Numbered from the stretch's first letter, positions 9,774-17,440 are shown. The stretch: 64,000 nt of DNA from Lutimonas halocynthiae (GCF_030409835.1 NZ_JAUFQO010000001.1:248001-312000), one strand, 5' to 3'. The notes: a model not told the origin generated them from the letters alone. Translations and numbers: made by a program.

Positions 9774-9787
9774 GTAACAAGAGTTAC
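9774..9787. promoter_or_regulatory. GTAAC-N4-GTTAC operator upstream of the MBL-rhodanese gene
   Basis: GTAAC AAGA GTTAC is the second copy of the inverted repeat found before soeBC. Its centre (9780.5) is again 28.5 bp before the first base of the -7 box, giving a position near -42. A Crp/Fnr-type activator is the likely binder. Confidence 0.6.
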
Positions 9788-9808
9788 ATATGATAATTCT
9801 TCAATTAC

Positions 9809-9816
9809 TAACTTTG
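9809..9816 (+). promoter_or_regulatory. -7 promoter box of the MBL-rhodanese gene
   Basis: TAACTTTG fits TAnnTTTG. Expected start is near 9823, 16 nt before the ATG. As at soeBC, a -33 TTTG is missing, consistent with an activator-dependent promoter. Confidence 0.5.
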
Positions 9817-9838
9817 AGTGAATTTAAAATAAAAAACA

Positions 9839-11260
9839 ATGAAAGTAGAACAATTATTTACAGGATGCCTTGCGGAAATGGCTTATTATATTGAGTCAAA
9901 TGGAGAAGCTGCTGTTATTGATCCTCTTCGTGAGACCGAACCATATTTAAGGATGGCGGAGGCTGATAATGCTAAAATAAAGTATGTGTTCTTAACTCAT
10001 TTTCACGCGGATTTTGTGTCAGGTCAATATGACTTAGCTCAAAAAACCGGAGCTAAAATTATTTTTGGGCCAAATGCTACGGCTGAATATGATATATATA
10101 ATGCAAAAGATGGTGAAGAATTCCCTCTTGGTGAAGGTAAATTAACCTTATTACACACGCCTGGGCATACCATGGAATCTTCTTCATATTTGATTACTGA
10201 TGGTGATGGTAACACTCCTTATGTATGTACTGGTGATTGCTTGTTTATAGGTGATGTTGGAAGACCAGATCTTGCTGTTAAACAAGGTAAACTGACAGAA
10301 AAAGATTTAGCTGGATTCTTATTTGATTCACTTCGAAATAAGATCATGACACTTCCTGATGATATCATCGTTTATCCAAATCATGGTGCAGGTTCAGCAT
10401 GTGGAAAAAATATGAGTAGCGAAACTTTTGATACTTTAGGAAATCAAAAGAAAACGAATTATGCGCTTCGTGCGGATATGACTAAGGAGGAATTTATTAC
10501 CGAAGTGACTACTGGTTTAAAACCCCCGCCACAGTATTTTCCGAATAATGTTAGGATGAATAAAACAATCAATACTAGTATTGAAGACATCTTACATAAA
10601 GGTACAACACCTCTGGATGCTGCAACTTTTAAAGAATTAAGCGAGCAAAAAGATATTCTGGTTGTTGACACCCGTAATAAAGAATTATATGCCGAAGAAG
10701 GAACAGTTCCCGGAGCCTGGTATATAGGTATTGATGGTAGTTTTGCTCCATGGGTTGGAGCGCTTATAAGAGACATCAACCAGAAAATTATTTTTATTGC
10801 TGATAGTGAAAACAGAGTGAGTGAAATCGTAACACGCTTCTCAAGAGTAGGTTATGACAATACCTTAGGTTATTTAGAAGGTGGATTATCAAATTGGAAA
10901 AGCCATGGGTATGAAGCAGATATGATTGGATCAATTTCTGCGCATAAATTTGCTGAAAAACTGGCGAAAGGTGAAATGGAGAAGCCTGTTGATGTGCGTA
11001 AAGAATCAGAGTACTTATCAGAACATGTTGTTGGGGTAGAAAATTTCCCATTAGATTTTATCCACGATAATTTTTCTGAGATAGATACTGAAAAAGAATA
11101 TTTTTTACACTGCGCGAGTGGTTATAGATCTCTGGTAGCAGCTTCCATTTTTAAAGCTAATGGAGTTGAAAAGGTAACGGATGTTCGAGGCGGTTTTAAG
11201 GATCTCAAGGAAACTGAAGCTCCTATGACAGATTATGTATGTCCTACTACATTATTATAA
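9839..11260 (+). CDS. Persulfide dioxygenase-like MBL-fold protein with two rhodanese domains
   Basis: Residues 1-250 are an ETHE1/Blh-type metallo-beta-lactamase domain. Probable iron ligands are His54 (THFHADFVSG), His110 (HTPGHT) and Asp133 (TGDCLF); Phe59 replaces the last His of the HxHxDH motif, which mononuclear-iron persulfide dioxygenases do not need. Residues about 258-360 are a rhodanese domain without a catalytic Cys (FIADSENR). Residues about 370-465 are a second rhodanese domain with Cys425 in HCASGYRS. No signal peptide, so cytoplasmic. The expected reaction is oxidation of a glutathione- or protein-persulfide to sulfite, with rhodanese passing the sulfane sulfur. It therefore supplies the substrate for the molybdoenzyme at 463-5026, and both have matching operator/promoter layouts. 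Confidence 0.85.
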   Translation: MKVEQLFTGCLAEMAYYIESNGEAAVIDPLRETEPYLRMAEADNAKIKYVFLTHFHADFVSGQYDLAQKTGAKIIFGPNATAEYDIYNAKDGEEFPLGEGKLTLLHTPGHTMESSSYLITDGDGNTPYVCTGDCLFIGDVGRPDLAVKQGKLTEKDLAGFLFDSLRNKIMTLPDDIIVYPNHGAGSACGKNMSSETFDTLGNQKKTNYALRADMTKEEFITEVTTGLKPPPQYFPNNVRMNKTINTSIEDILHKGTTPLDAATFKELSEQKDILVVDTRNKELYAEEGTVPGAWYIGIDGSFAPWVGALIRDINQKIIFIADSENRVSEIVTRFSRVGYDNTLGYLEGGLSNWKSHGYEADMIGSISAHKFAEKLAKGEMEKPVDVRKESEYLSEHVVGVENFPLDFIHDNFSEIDTEKEYFLHCASGYRSLVAASIFKANGVEKVTDVRGGFKDLKETEAPMTDYVCPTTLL

Positions 11261-11280
11261 TATAGATTGATTAGGTATTA

Positions 11281-11308
11281 AAGGGAGTTTTGGCTCCCTT
11301 TTTTTATG
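11281..11308 (+). terminator. Rho-independent terminator after the MBL-rhodanese gene
   Basis: AAGGGAG, loop TTTTGG, CTCCCTT followed by seven T residues. Confidence 0.85.
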
Positions 11309-11343
11309 TAACATTGTATTATTAAATTTAAAAATCAGGCATC

Positions 11344-11763
11344 ATGAATATTAAAAAGTCACATTATTTATTTATCGGATTGTTATGGATTAGCTTATTA
11401 TCATGCGGGCAGAAGCAAAAAGAAGGTTCAACAGATCAGGACTCTGCCTCAAAAATTTCCTTAATATCTCCTTCAGAATTGAATAAGGCCAACAATGATA
11501 TTCTTTTAATCGATGTCAGAACTCCAGGAGAATATGCTTCAGGACACCTTGAAAATTCAATTAATATAGATTACAAAGCTGATAATTTTAAAGATTTAAT
11601 CGGCGAGCTTGACCCAAATCAAGAAGTTTATGTTTATTGTAAGGTTGGGGGTAGAAGTGCAAGATCAGCAAAGGTGATGAAAGAAATGGGGTTTAAAAAG
11701 GTCTATGACTTAGATGGAGGTATTAATAGCTGGGAAAAAGATGGTTTTAAAATAGTTAAATAA
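11344..11763 (+). CDS. Rhodanese-domain lipoprotein
   Basis: The 139-residue protein has a lipoprotein signal with lipobox SLLSC (Cys21) and a single rhodanese domain over about 40-138. The catalytic Cys99 is in YCKVGGRSA, and the CDC25-like preceding DVRTPGEY motif is intact. It should sit in the periplasm and transfer sulfane sulfur, for example from thiosulfate or polysulfide to a thiol. It is followed 11 bp later by a c-haem lipoprotein gene, so both likely form one transcript. Together with the cytoplasmic double rhodanese it gives sulfur-transfer proteins on both sides of the inner membrane. Confidence 0.9.
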   Translation: MNIKKSHYLFIGLLWISLLSCGQKQKEGSTDQDSASKISLISPSELNKANNDILLIDVRTPGEYASGHLENSINIDYKADNFKDLIGELDPNQEVYVYCKVGGRSARSAKVMKEMGFKKVYDLDGGINSWEKDGFKIVK

Positions 11764-11774
11764 AACACTTAAGC

Positions 11775-12350
11775 ATGCATAAGTTATCTGCGATTCTGCT
11801 TCTTTCAGTTCTTTTTACGTCCTGTCAAACTTCATTGTCTGAGAAAGAAACTAAAATGTATTTAGAAAAGGGATTATCAATTTCTAAAAGTACAGGTAAA
11901 GAATTATCCGGAACACTCACAAGTAAAATGAAGTCTGGTGGGGTTATAGAAGCCTTAGCGTTTTGCAACGCTGCTGCACTGCCCCTAACCCAGCAAATGT
12001 CAGATAAGCATGAGGTTCTGATAAAAAGAACTTCGCTCAAAACTAGAAATTCGTTAAATAAACCTACTGAGAATGAAATATTAATTCTCAAAGCATTTCA
12101 GGTTAATTTAGATAAGGGTGGCGTTCTTGAACCTAAGGTTGTTTTAGATCAAAATGGAACTCCAAATTATTATGCCCCAATTATTGTAGAACAGAAATGT
12201 TTAAAGTGTCATGGCACACTTAATAAAGAACTCTCCAAATCGACTGATTCCATCATTAAATCATATTACCAGGATGATTTGGCCACAGGATATAGTGAAG
12301 GAGATCTAAGAGGCATATGGAGCATTTCCTTTAAAAAATCAAAATCTTAA
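11775..12350 (+). CDS. DUF3365 (Tll0287-like) c-type haem lipoprotein
   Basis: The 191-residue protein has a lipoprotein signal (LFTSC) and a DUF3365/Tll0287-like domain with one c-type haem motif, CLKCH, near residue 143. Family members are periplasmic haem-binding sensors or electron carriers. It follows the rhodanese lipoprotein by 11 bp, so it may accept electrons or sense redox state during periplasmic sulfur turnover. No methionine ligand can be assigned by eye. Its 3' end converges with the TonB receptor gene 40 bp away, with no strong hairpin between. Confidence 0.8.
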   Translation: MHKLSAILLLSVLFTSCQTSLSEKETKMYLEKGLSISKSTGKELSGTLTSKMKSGGVIEALAFCNAAALPLTQQMSDKHEVLIKRTSLKTRNSLNKPTENEILILKAFQVNLDKGGVLEPKVVLDQNGTPNYYAPIIVEQKCLKCHGTLNKELSKSTDSIIKSYYQDDLATGYSEGDLRGIWSISFKKSKS

Positions 12351-12390
12351 ACCTTTTAATTTTTTATATCATTTTTGTAAGCTCTACCGA

Positions 12391-14574
12391 TTAAAACTTA
12401 AGATTCACTCCTAATAAAAAATTCAATTCAGCTTGTGGATAATAGCCTGCTCCTGTAATAGTGGTTACCTGATCAGGATCTGTCCAGGTGTCATCATAGG
12501 TATAGAAATAACCATTCGAAACATATTTCACATTGAATAAGTTATTTACAAGACCAGTAAACACCACTGACTTAAACAATTTTTCAGTTTTGATTTCATA
12601 GCTAACCTGAAGGTCATTTACAAAATAAGCATCTAATTTTGAAGCCTCCAATTCGATATTACTCATATACTGGTCTCCAACATATTTAGATAATAAACTA
12701 ATTTGAAAACTCTCTGTTGGTTGGTATCTGATATTACTCGCAGCAATAAAATTTGGAGAATAAGCTAAATCCGTATTCCCAAAATTGGTCAATTCGCCGT
12801 CAAACTCATAATATTTGTCAATATTCTTATTGGTGCTAACGGCAAGATTTGGTTGCCAAATAAATTTCTCGGAAAATCTTACAACAGCATCTATTTCCAA
12901 GCCTAATCTGTAACTATTCCCAATATTATCTGCAATTGGGTTTCCTACATCATCGATAGTTCCGGTCAAAACCAGTTGATCAACATAGTTCATATAGTAA
13001 ATATTTGTCTTTAATCTGAAATTTGTCGTGCTGTAATTCCATCCCAATTCAAAATCATCAAGAGATTCTGGTTTTACGTCATTATTGGCGAGATAGTCAG
13101 CTCTTTTTGGTTCTTTATGTCCTTTTGCATAAGACAAGAAAAAACTACTCTTATCCATAAAATAACTCACACCAAACTTTGGATTAAAGAAATTATTCTC
13201 GTCTTTGATATCTATTGTCACAGGGCCTTCATCAGTTCCTAAAACCTCATAATCAACATATCTGTATTGAAGATCCCCAAATAAACTCCAGTTCGTATTC
13301 AAGGCATAGTCGGCCTTGGCGTACATATTGAAATCCGTTTTCTTACCCGTATTATCATAAAATCGCTGATCGATGCTTTCACTACCGTATTTTGCCCATT
13401 TCACTTCGCCAAAATGATCACCATCGTATTGGTTAAACGCTCCGCCAAGTATGAAATTCACCTTTTCAAAATTCTTTAATACAGAGAAAGTAGTTCCATA
13501 GAAATCATTATCCAACCACTTTCGTTGAACCAGATCAGTAGTGTTTATCTCTTCTCCATCCACATTTATCGGGTCAAACCCGTAAACCTCAAAATCAGCA
13601 TCGTTTTCATACTGTTCGTAAAAACCCCTTCCATAAGTATAATGCAATGCCAGATTTCCTGTCCATTCATTTCCAAAATCATGATTAACGTGTAATTGAT
13701 AATGATCTTGTTTATAATCATCAACTTGATTTTGGTAATAGCCGTTCAGTTCACCGTTTTCATCATATATTTCTCCGGCAGGGTTATAGGTTCTGTCTGT
13801 TTCTAAAGTTTCTTCATCTATACCGTACCAAGCCTGATAAGTAACCTCATGACCTCCAAAGGCAATAGCTTTGATCAGTGTTTTTTCACTAAAAATACTT
13901 GCCGAAAGATAAACTGAACGCAAGTCAGCGGCAGCACGGTCAATATATCCATCTGACTGAATTGTTGAAACCCTTCCGGTAAATTCTGAATTAAATTTGC
14001 CTTTGCTTTCAATAATTCCCGATCCGAATTGTGCATTTGCCTTAAAGGTATTATATGATCCTCCTGAGAAACCGACTTCAGCAAATGCCTTTTCTCGAAT
14101 TCCATTTGTTGAAAGACTCAGACTTGCACCAAAAGCGCCTGCCCCGTTTGTTGAAGATCCAACACCTCTTTGGAGTTGCATACTTTGGGTCGAACTGGCA
14201 AAATCAGGAAGGTTTACCCAAAAAACACCATGTGATTCACTGTCGTTCAAAGGGACGCCATTAATCGTTACGTTAACTCTGGAAGCATCACTACCCCTCA
14301 CTCTGATTCCGGTATAACCAATTCCGTTTCCCGCATCTGAGGTGCTTACCACATTTGGAAGAAAATTTAACAATACTGGAATATCCTGGCCCAGGTTTCG
14401 AGATTCAATTTCTTCTTTTGTTACATTAGATTGTACAAAAGGTGCCTTTTCATCAACTCTTGTTGCCTTTACCAAGACCTCGTCAAGATCAATAGTGTCT
14501 TTTAAAATACTCTGTTCTTGCGCGATTGATACAAATCCTATGCACATGGCGCAAATAAAAATAATTCGTTTCAT
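12391..14574 (-). CDS. TonB-dependent outer membrane receptor, probable thiamine uptake
   Basis: The protein (727 residues from the chosen ATG) has a Sec signal (MKRIIFICAMCIGFVSIAQ), a plug domain (DEVLVKATRVDEKAPFVQSNVTKEE, then the NVTINGVPLNDSESHGVFWVNLPD region) and a beta barrel ending in an aromatic C-terminal residue (LGVNLKF), as expected for outer membrane sorting. An upstream ATG at 14586 would add four residues (MGNE) in front of a normal signal and is less likely. A TPP riboswitch lies in its leader, which strongly suggests it imports thiamine or a precursor. The PnuT, thiamine-binding and kinase genes upstream support this. In Bacteroidota such receptors are members of the thiamine regulon. 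Confidence 0.85.
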   Translation of the reverse strand: MKRIIFICAMCIGFVSIAQEQSILKDTIDLDEVLVKATRVDEKAPFVQSNVTKEEIESRNLGQDIPVLLNFLPNVVSTSDAGNGIGYTGIRVRGSDASRVNVTINGVPLNDSESHGVFWVNLPDFASSTQSMQLQRGVGSSTNGAGAFGASLSLSTNGIREKAFAEVGFSGGSYNTFKANAQFGSGIIESKGKFNSEFTGRVSTIQSDGYIDRAAADLRSVYLSASIFSEKTLIKAIAFGGHEVTYQAWYGIDEETLETDRTYNPAGEIYDENGELNGYYQNQVDDYKQDHYQLHVNHDFGNEWTGNLALHYTYGRGFYEQYENDADFEVYGFDPINVDGEEINTTDLVQRKWLDNDFYGTTFSVLKNFEKVNFILGGAFNQYDGDHFGEVKWAKYGSESIDQRFYDNTGKKTDFNMYAKADYALNTNWSLFGDLQYRYVDYEVLGTDEGPVTIDIKDENNFFNPKFGVSYFMDKSSFFLSYAKGHKEPKRADYLANNDVKPESLDDFELGWNYSTTNFRLKTNIYYMNYVDQLVLTGTIDDVGNPIADNIGNSYRLGLEIDAVVRFSEKFIWQPNLAVSTNKNIDKYYEFDGELTNFGNTDLAYSPNFIAASNIRYQPTESFQISLLSKYVGDQYMSNIELEASKLDAYFVNDLQVSYEIKTEKLFKSVVFTGLVNNLFNVKYVSNGYFYTYDDTWTDPDQVTTITGAGYYPQAELNFLLGVNLKF

Positions 14575-14640
14575 TTCATTACCCATTTCGGGGCTATTTA
14601 ATTAATGAAAATCGAATAAAAAGAGGTGAAATTCGAATTG

Positions 14641-14667
14641 ATGATTTTTTGCTATTCTAAAAATCAT
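14641..14667 (-). terminator. Hairpin downstream of the TPP aptamer (possible expression platform)
   Basis: Perfect 9-bp arms (ATGATTTTT and its complement, loop of 9 nt) start four bases after the aptamer's P1 helix on the minus strand. It lacks a strong U tail, so it may act as an antiterminator partner or a ribosome-access switch rather than a plain terminator. Confidence 0.45.
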
Positions 14668-14670
14668 TTT

Positions 14671-14739
14671 CCTAAACAGCATTACCTGTTCCAGGTTCAA
14701 TGGGTTTAATCTCAGCCTATATTTGGCACCCCTTTTAAG
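14671..14739 (-). promoter_or_regulatory. TPP (thi-box) riboswitch
   Basis: Read on the minus strand the segment carries, in order, GGGGTGCC, GGCTGAGAT, ACCC, GAACCTG, ACAGGTAATGC and TTTAGG, the conserved cores of the TPP aptamer. CTTAAA (14739-14734) and TTTAGG (14676-14671) pair to close helix P1. It precedes the TonB receptor by about 95 nt. Confidence 0.93.
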
Positions 14740-14746
14740 ATTGTTG

Positions 14747-14754
14747 CAAATGTA
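14747..14754 (-). promoter_or_regulatory. -7 promoter box for the riboswitch-TonB receptor transcript
   Basis: TACATTTG on the minus strand fits TAnnTTTG and predicts transcription start near 14741, right at the first base of the aptamer. The receptor thus has its own promoter, separate from the upstream arfB gene. Confidence 0.5.
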
Positions 14755-14791
14755 AACAACAATTACTAATTAAAAAATCATTTTTAAACTA

Positions 14792-15196
14792 TTAATCCCA
14801 CTTGGGTTTTTGTCGAAGAGACTTTTTTAATCCTCGCTTTTTTTTAGCTTCCAGACGTCTTGCTTTCTCACCCTTACTAACTCTGGTAGGGACTCTTTTC
14901 TTTTGCTTTTTTAAAGTTTCCTGCAATAAAGTAATAAAGCGATTCGTGACAATTTCTTTATTTTTATGTTGACTTCTACTTTCGTCACATGTTAAAATTA
15001 ATTGTTCACGACTATTTAATCTTCCTGTCAGTTTTTGGACTAATCTTTCTTTTTCCGCGTCAGAAATTGATTCAGAATCAGGAATATCGAACATCAGTAC
15101 AACCTTTGAGGAAACCTTATTAGCGTGTTGCCCTCCAGGTCCTCCTGATCTAACTGCAGTAAATGAAATCTCTTTTAAAATTTTTTCAACGTTCAT
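14792..15196 (-). CDS. arfB: Peptidyl-tRNA hydrolase ArfB (YaeJ-type ribosome rescue factor)
   Basis: The 134-residue protein has the GGQ motif in SGGPGGQHANKV near the N-terminus and a basic, lysine/arginine-rich C-terminal tail (KKQKKRVPTRVSKGEKARRLEAKKK), the two hallmarks of ArfB/YaeJ. It rescues stalled ribosomes by hydrolysing peptidyl-tRNA, the tail entering the empty mRNA channel. I use the ATG at 15196; a TTG four codons upstream would add MCND without support. It follows the NadR-like kinase gene by 30 bp and is probably the last gene of that transcript. Its function is unrelated to thiamine. Confidence 0.9.
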   Translation of the reverse strand: MNVEKILKEISFTAVRSGGPGGQHANKVSSKVVLMFDIPDSESISDAEKERLVQKLTGRLNSREQLILTCDESRSQHKNKEIVTNRFITLLQETLKKQKKRVPTRVSKGEKARRLEAKKKRGLKKSLRQKPKWD

Positions 15197-15226
15197 ATCA
15201 TTACACAAATTATCCCATCAAACTGT

Positions 15227-15823
15227 TTATAAGCCACTTGAATAACGATCCAGATTCTCTCTGTTTAGCAACAACTTATCAATGGCCGCCGTAGCCAATT
15301 TCATTCTTTCTTTAATACTTCCATCGAGCTTGATAAAGGGTCTTTTATATTTTATCAATGTATTCTCAAAAGCCTGAAACATTTCTTGTCTTTGATCTGG
15401 TCGATCTCTTAAATCGTCGGCTTCCCAAGGGGTGTCAATATTTGTCAAAAGATATAAATCATATTGATTCTTTAAGGCGTATTTATCAAGATTTGGATGC
15501 ACAAAACCACCATAGTACTCCTCAGAATATACTTTGGTCTCGAGCAGGTCAGTATCACAAATTAGAATTCTGTCTGCTTTTAAAGCCAATTCATTCTCTA
15601 ATGCTATCTGACCTCTTGCTATGGGAATTAAATCAGCATCTTCACAGGTCTTCCTTTCATTATTCCATTTATCCTGCAGGTATTCTCTTGCATATTCAGC
15701 AACCCAAACCGTATTATAATGTTTTGCCAGCAGTTCTGACATTGTTGTTTTTCCAGTTGATTCCGGACCAAACAATACGATCTTAATCAAGTTTACTGGA
15801 TGCTGTTCAAGTGTTTTTTCCAT
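15227..15823 (-). CDS. NadR-like P-loop kinase, probable thiamine (or nicotinamide riboside) kinase
   Basis: The 198-residue protein matches the C-terminal ATPase/kinase domain of NadR: Walker A GPESTGKTT near residue 19, the WVAEYAREYL motif and DTDLLET. No HTH or adenylyltransferase domain is present. NadR kinases phosphorylate nicotinamide riboside. Here it overlaps by 31 bp the pnuT gene and is close to a thiamine-binding protein and a TPP riboswitch-controlled receptor, so thiamine phosphorylation after uptake is the better inference. Which vitamin it uses can only be settled by test. Translational coupling with pnuT is likely from the overlap. Confidence 0.75.
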   Translation of the reverse strand: MEKTLEQHPVNLIKIVLFGPESTGKTTMSELLAKHYNTVWVAEYAREYLQDKWNNERKTCEDADLIPIARGQIALENELALKADRILICDTDLLETKVYSEEYYGGFVHPNLDKYALKNQYDLYLLTNIDTPWEADDLRDRPDQRQEMFQAFENTLIKYKRPFIKLDGSIKERMKLATAAIDKLLLNRENLDRYSSGL

Positions 15824-16416
15824 GCGATATATCCATAAATTGCAATAAATGTAAATCCTAAATACTGTATACTGGTAAAGGCTAATCCCTTATAAAGATA
15901 CAAAGGAACAGAAATGATATCTCCTATGATCCAATAGATCCAGTTTTCTAATTTTCTTTTTGCCATGAGCCACATCCCTACAAAAAAGACTGCGGTGGTT
16001 ATTGTGTCAACATAAGCCGTCCAGTTATTCCATTTATCATTGTAATAATAAACAATAAAAACAAAAACTATCGTCGCAAAGAAAATAAAAACTGACTGTT
16101 TTTTCTCTTTGGAATTGGTCCTACTAATCGGTGTAACATGAGAGGAGTCAACTTTTCTTGTCCAGATATACCAGCCATAAACACTCATGATGAAATAATA
16201 GCCATTAATCATCATATCGCCCAAAAGGCCCCAGTGAAAAAGCAAATAAACAAAAATTGAAGTGCTGATCATTCCGGTGGGAAACACCAAAATTTTATTC
16301 TGTTTAGAATACCATACAGACAAAAACCCAAATATCACGGCAACAATCTCTAATACGATATCTAGCGTTTGGTAATCCTGGTATTGGTCAAATAGGTATT
16401 CAATAATCTGGTGCAT
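15793..16416 (-). CDS. pnuT: PnuC-family vitamin transporter, probable thiamine transporter PnuT
   Basis: The 207-residue protein is a PnuC-family membrane transporter of about seven helices, with conserved aromatic patches such as NGYYFIMSVYGWYIWTRK, NWIYWIIGDI and FIAIYGYIAWKK. PnuC carries nicotinamide riboside and PnuT thiamine by facilitated diffusion with metabolic trapping by a kinase. The adjoining kinase gene overlaps its 3' end and the thiamine-binding gene overlaps its 5' end by 17 bp, so the three are one translationally coupled unit. Context favours thiamine, hence the symbol; substrate cannot be told from sequence alone. Confidence 0.8.
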   Translation of the reverse strand: MHQIIEYLFDQYQDYQTLDIVLEIVAVIFGFLSVWYSKQNKILVFPTGMISTSIFVYLLFHWGLLGDMMINGYYFIMSVYGWYIWTRKVDSSHVTPISRTNSKEKKQSVFIFFATIVFVFIVYYYNDKWNNWTAYVDTITTAVFFVGMWLMAKRKLENWIYWIIGDIISVPLYLYKGLAFTSIQYLGFTFIAIYGYIAWKKHLNSIQ

Positions 16417-16660
16417 GCTGACTTCTGTCGTCGGTGACGATTTTTAAGATAAAAACACAGTTTTTTTCATTGAGTAATGAACTGTGAATATTCGAATTCA
16501 CAAAAGCCATAACTTCCTCATAAGGACCAAAAATCTGTGTGCTCAATCCATTTTCTTCAACACGAAAAGAAGACTCTCTTAAGGTCTTAATAAATGCAAT
16601 GATTGGTTTTTCAAAGTCTTTATGCAATGGATACATTGATATATCAATGGATATGTTCAT
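16400..16660 (-). CDS. Small thiamine-binding (YkoF/MTH1187-like, DUF77) protein
   Basis: The 86-residue protein fits the single-domain MTH1187/YkoF thiamine-binding superfamily: MNISIDISMYPLHKDF, then a helix, a central GPYEEVM segment and a final strand (CVFILKIVTD). These ferredoxin-like proteins bind thiamine or its pyrimidine part in the cytoplasm. Its stop overlaps the pnuT start and its start overlaps the end of the GGGP synthase gene, so it is embedded in a tightly packed operon. Its presence is the best local support for thiamine as the PnuT substrate. Confidence 0.7.
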   Translation of the reverse strand: MNISIDISMYPLHKDFEKPIIAFIKTLRESSFRVEENGLSTQIFGPYEEVMAFVNSNIHSSLLNEKNCVFILKIVTDDRSQHAPDY

Positions 16661-17378
16661 TCTTCGTAAAATTTATGAGTAAATTACTGTTTTCTTCAAA
16701 TGCTGTTCCAATTACAACAAGGTCTGCTCCGTTATCATAAGCCTCTTGTAATTCCTTTTCTGATCTGATCCCTCCTCCCACTATCAATGGAATAGAAATG
16801 GTTTCTTTAACAGCTTTAATAACTTTAGGTAAGACAGGGTTCGCAGCCCCACTTCCGGCCTCGAGATAAATTACCTTATTACCCATGTACATCCCTGCGA
16901 TAGCTGTTCGGGTTATTTGTTCAATATCTTGAGCTAACAGCGGCTTGGTTCCGCTTACTTTTTGGACTGCTGTTTCCTTTCCTCCGTCTATCAAAATATA
17001 CCCGGTAGGGATGATTTCCAGATTGGTGTTTTGAATATGTGGTACAGCCTTAACTTGTTGGTTAATCAAATATTCAGGATTCCTACCAGAAATAAGAGAT
17101 AAAAATAATACCCCATCTGCATGTGGTGTAATCTGTTCAAAATTTCCTGGAAATAAGACTATTGGCAAGGACGTTTTCTTTCTCAAGTTTAAAACGAGCT
17201 CATCAGTTGCATTTTTAGGGACAGTACTGCCTCCAACAAAAATCAGGTTGACAGTTGAGTCATTCACTTTCAACATTAAATCATTCAACATCTCCTGATT
17301 CAATTTATCAGGATCCAAAAGAATAGCGAGTAGCTTTTTACCCTCCTTCATTGCCGATAAAAAATAATCGTAAATCAT
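16644..17378 (-). CDS. Geranylgeranylglyceryl/heptaprenylglyceryl phosphate synthase (PcrB-type)
   Basis: The 244-residue TIM-barrel protein carries family motifs: LLDPDK near residue 20, FVGGSTVP, FPGN, GYILIDGG, YLEAGSGA and VGGGIRS for phosphate binding. It joins a polyprenyl diphosphate to glycerol-1-phosphate; Bacteroidota members of this group make unusual ether lipids or their precursors. The ATG at 17378 starts MIYDYFLSAMKEGKK; a GTG two codons upstream is the alternative. The gene opens the operon that runs into the thiamine genes, overlapping the thiamine-binding gene by 17 bp, although its reaction has no link to thiamine. Confidence 0.9.
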   Translation of the reverse strand: MIYDYFLSAMKEGKKLLAILLDPDKLNQEMLNDLMLKVNDSTVNLIFVGGSTVPKNATDELVLNLRKKTSLPIVLFPGNFEQITPHADGVLFLSLISGRNPEYLINQQVKAVPHIQNTNLEIIPTGYILIDGGKETAVQKVSGTKPLLAQDIEQITRTAIAGMYMGNKVIYLEAGSGAANPVLPKVIKAVKETISIPLIVGGGIRSEKELQEAYDNGADLVVIGTAFEENSNLLINFTKNEHIH

Positions 17379-17440
17379 GATCACTCAACGCTTCTATTCT
17401 ATTCTAAATTTGTCATTTATTAATAAACAACTACTGCACT

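Noticed and set aside
11308-11330. Third GTAAC-type operator upstream of the rhodanese lipoprotein gene
   Set aside because: Only a GTAAC half-site is present, and its spacing from the TAAATTTA box differs from the two true copies.
14792-15196. arfB as release factor RF1/RF2
   Set aside because: The protein is about 134 residues with a GGQ motif and basic tail but no codon-recognition domain; it fits ArfB.
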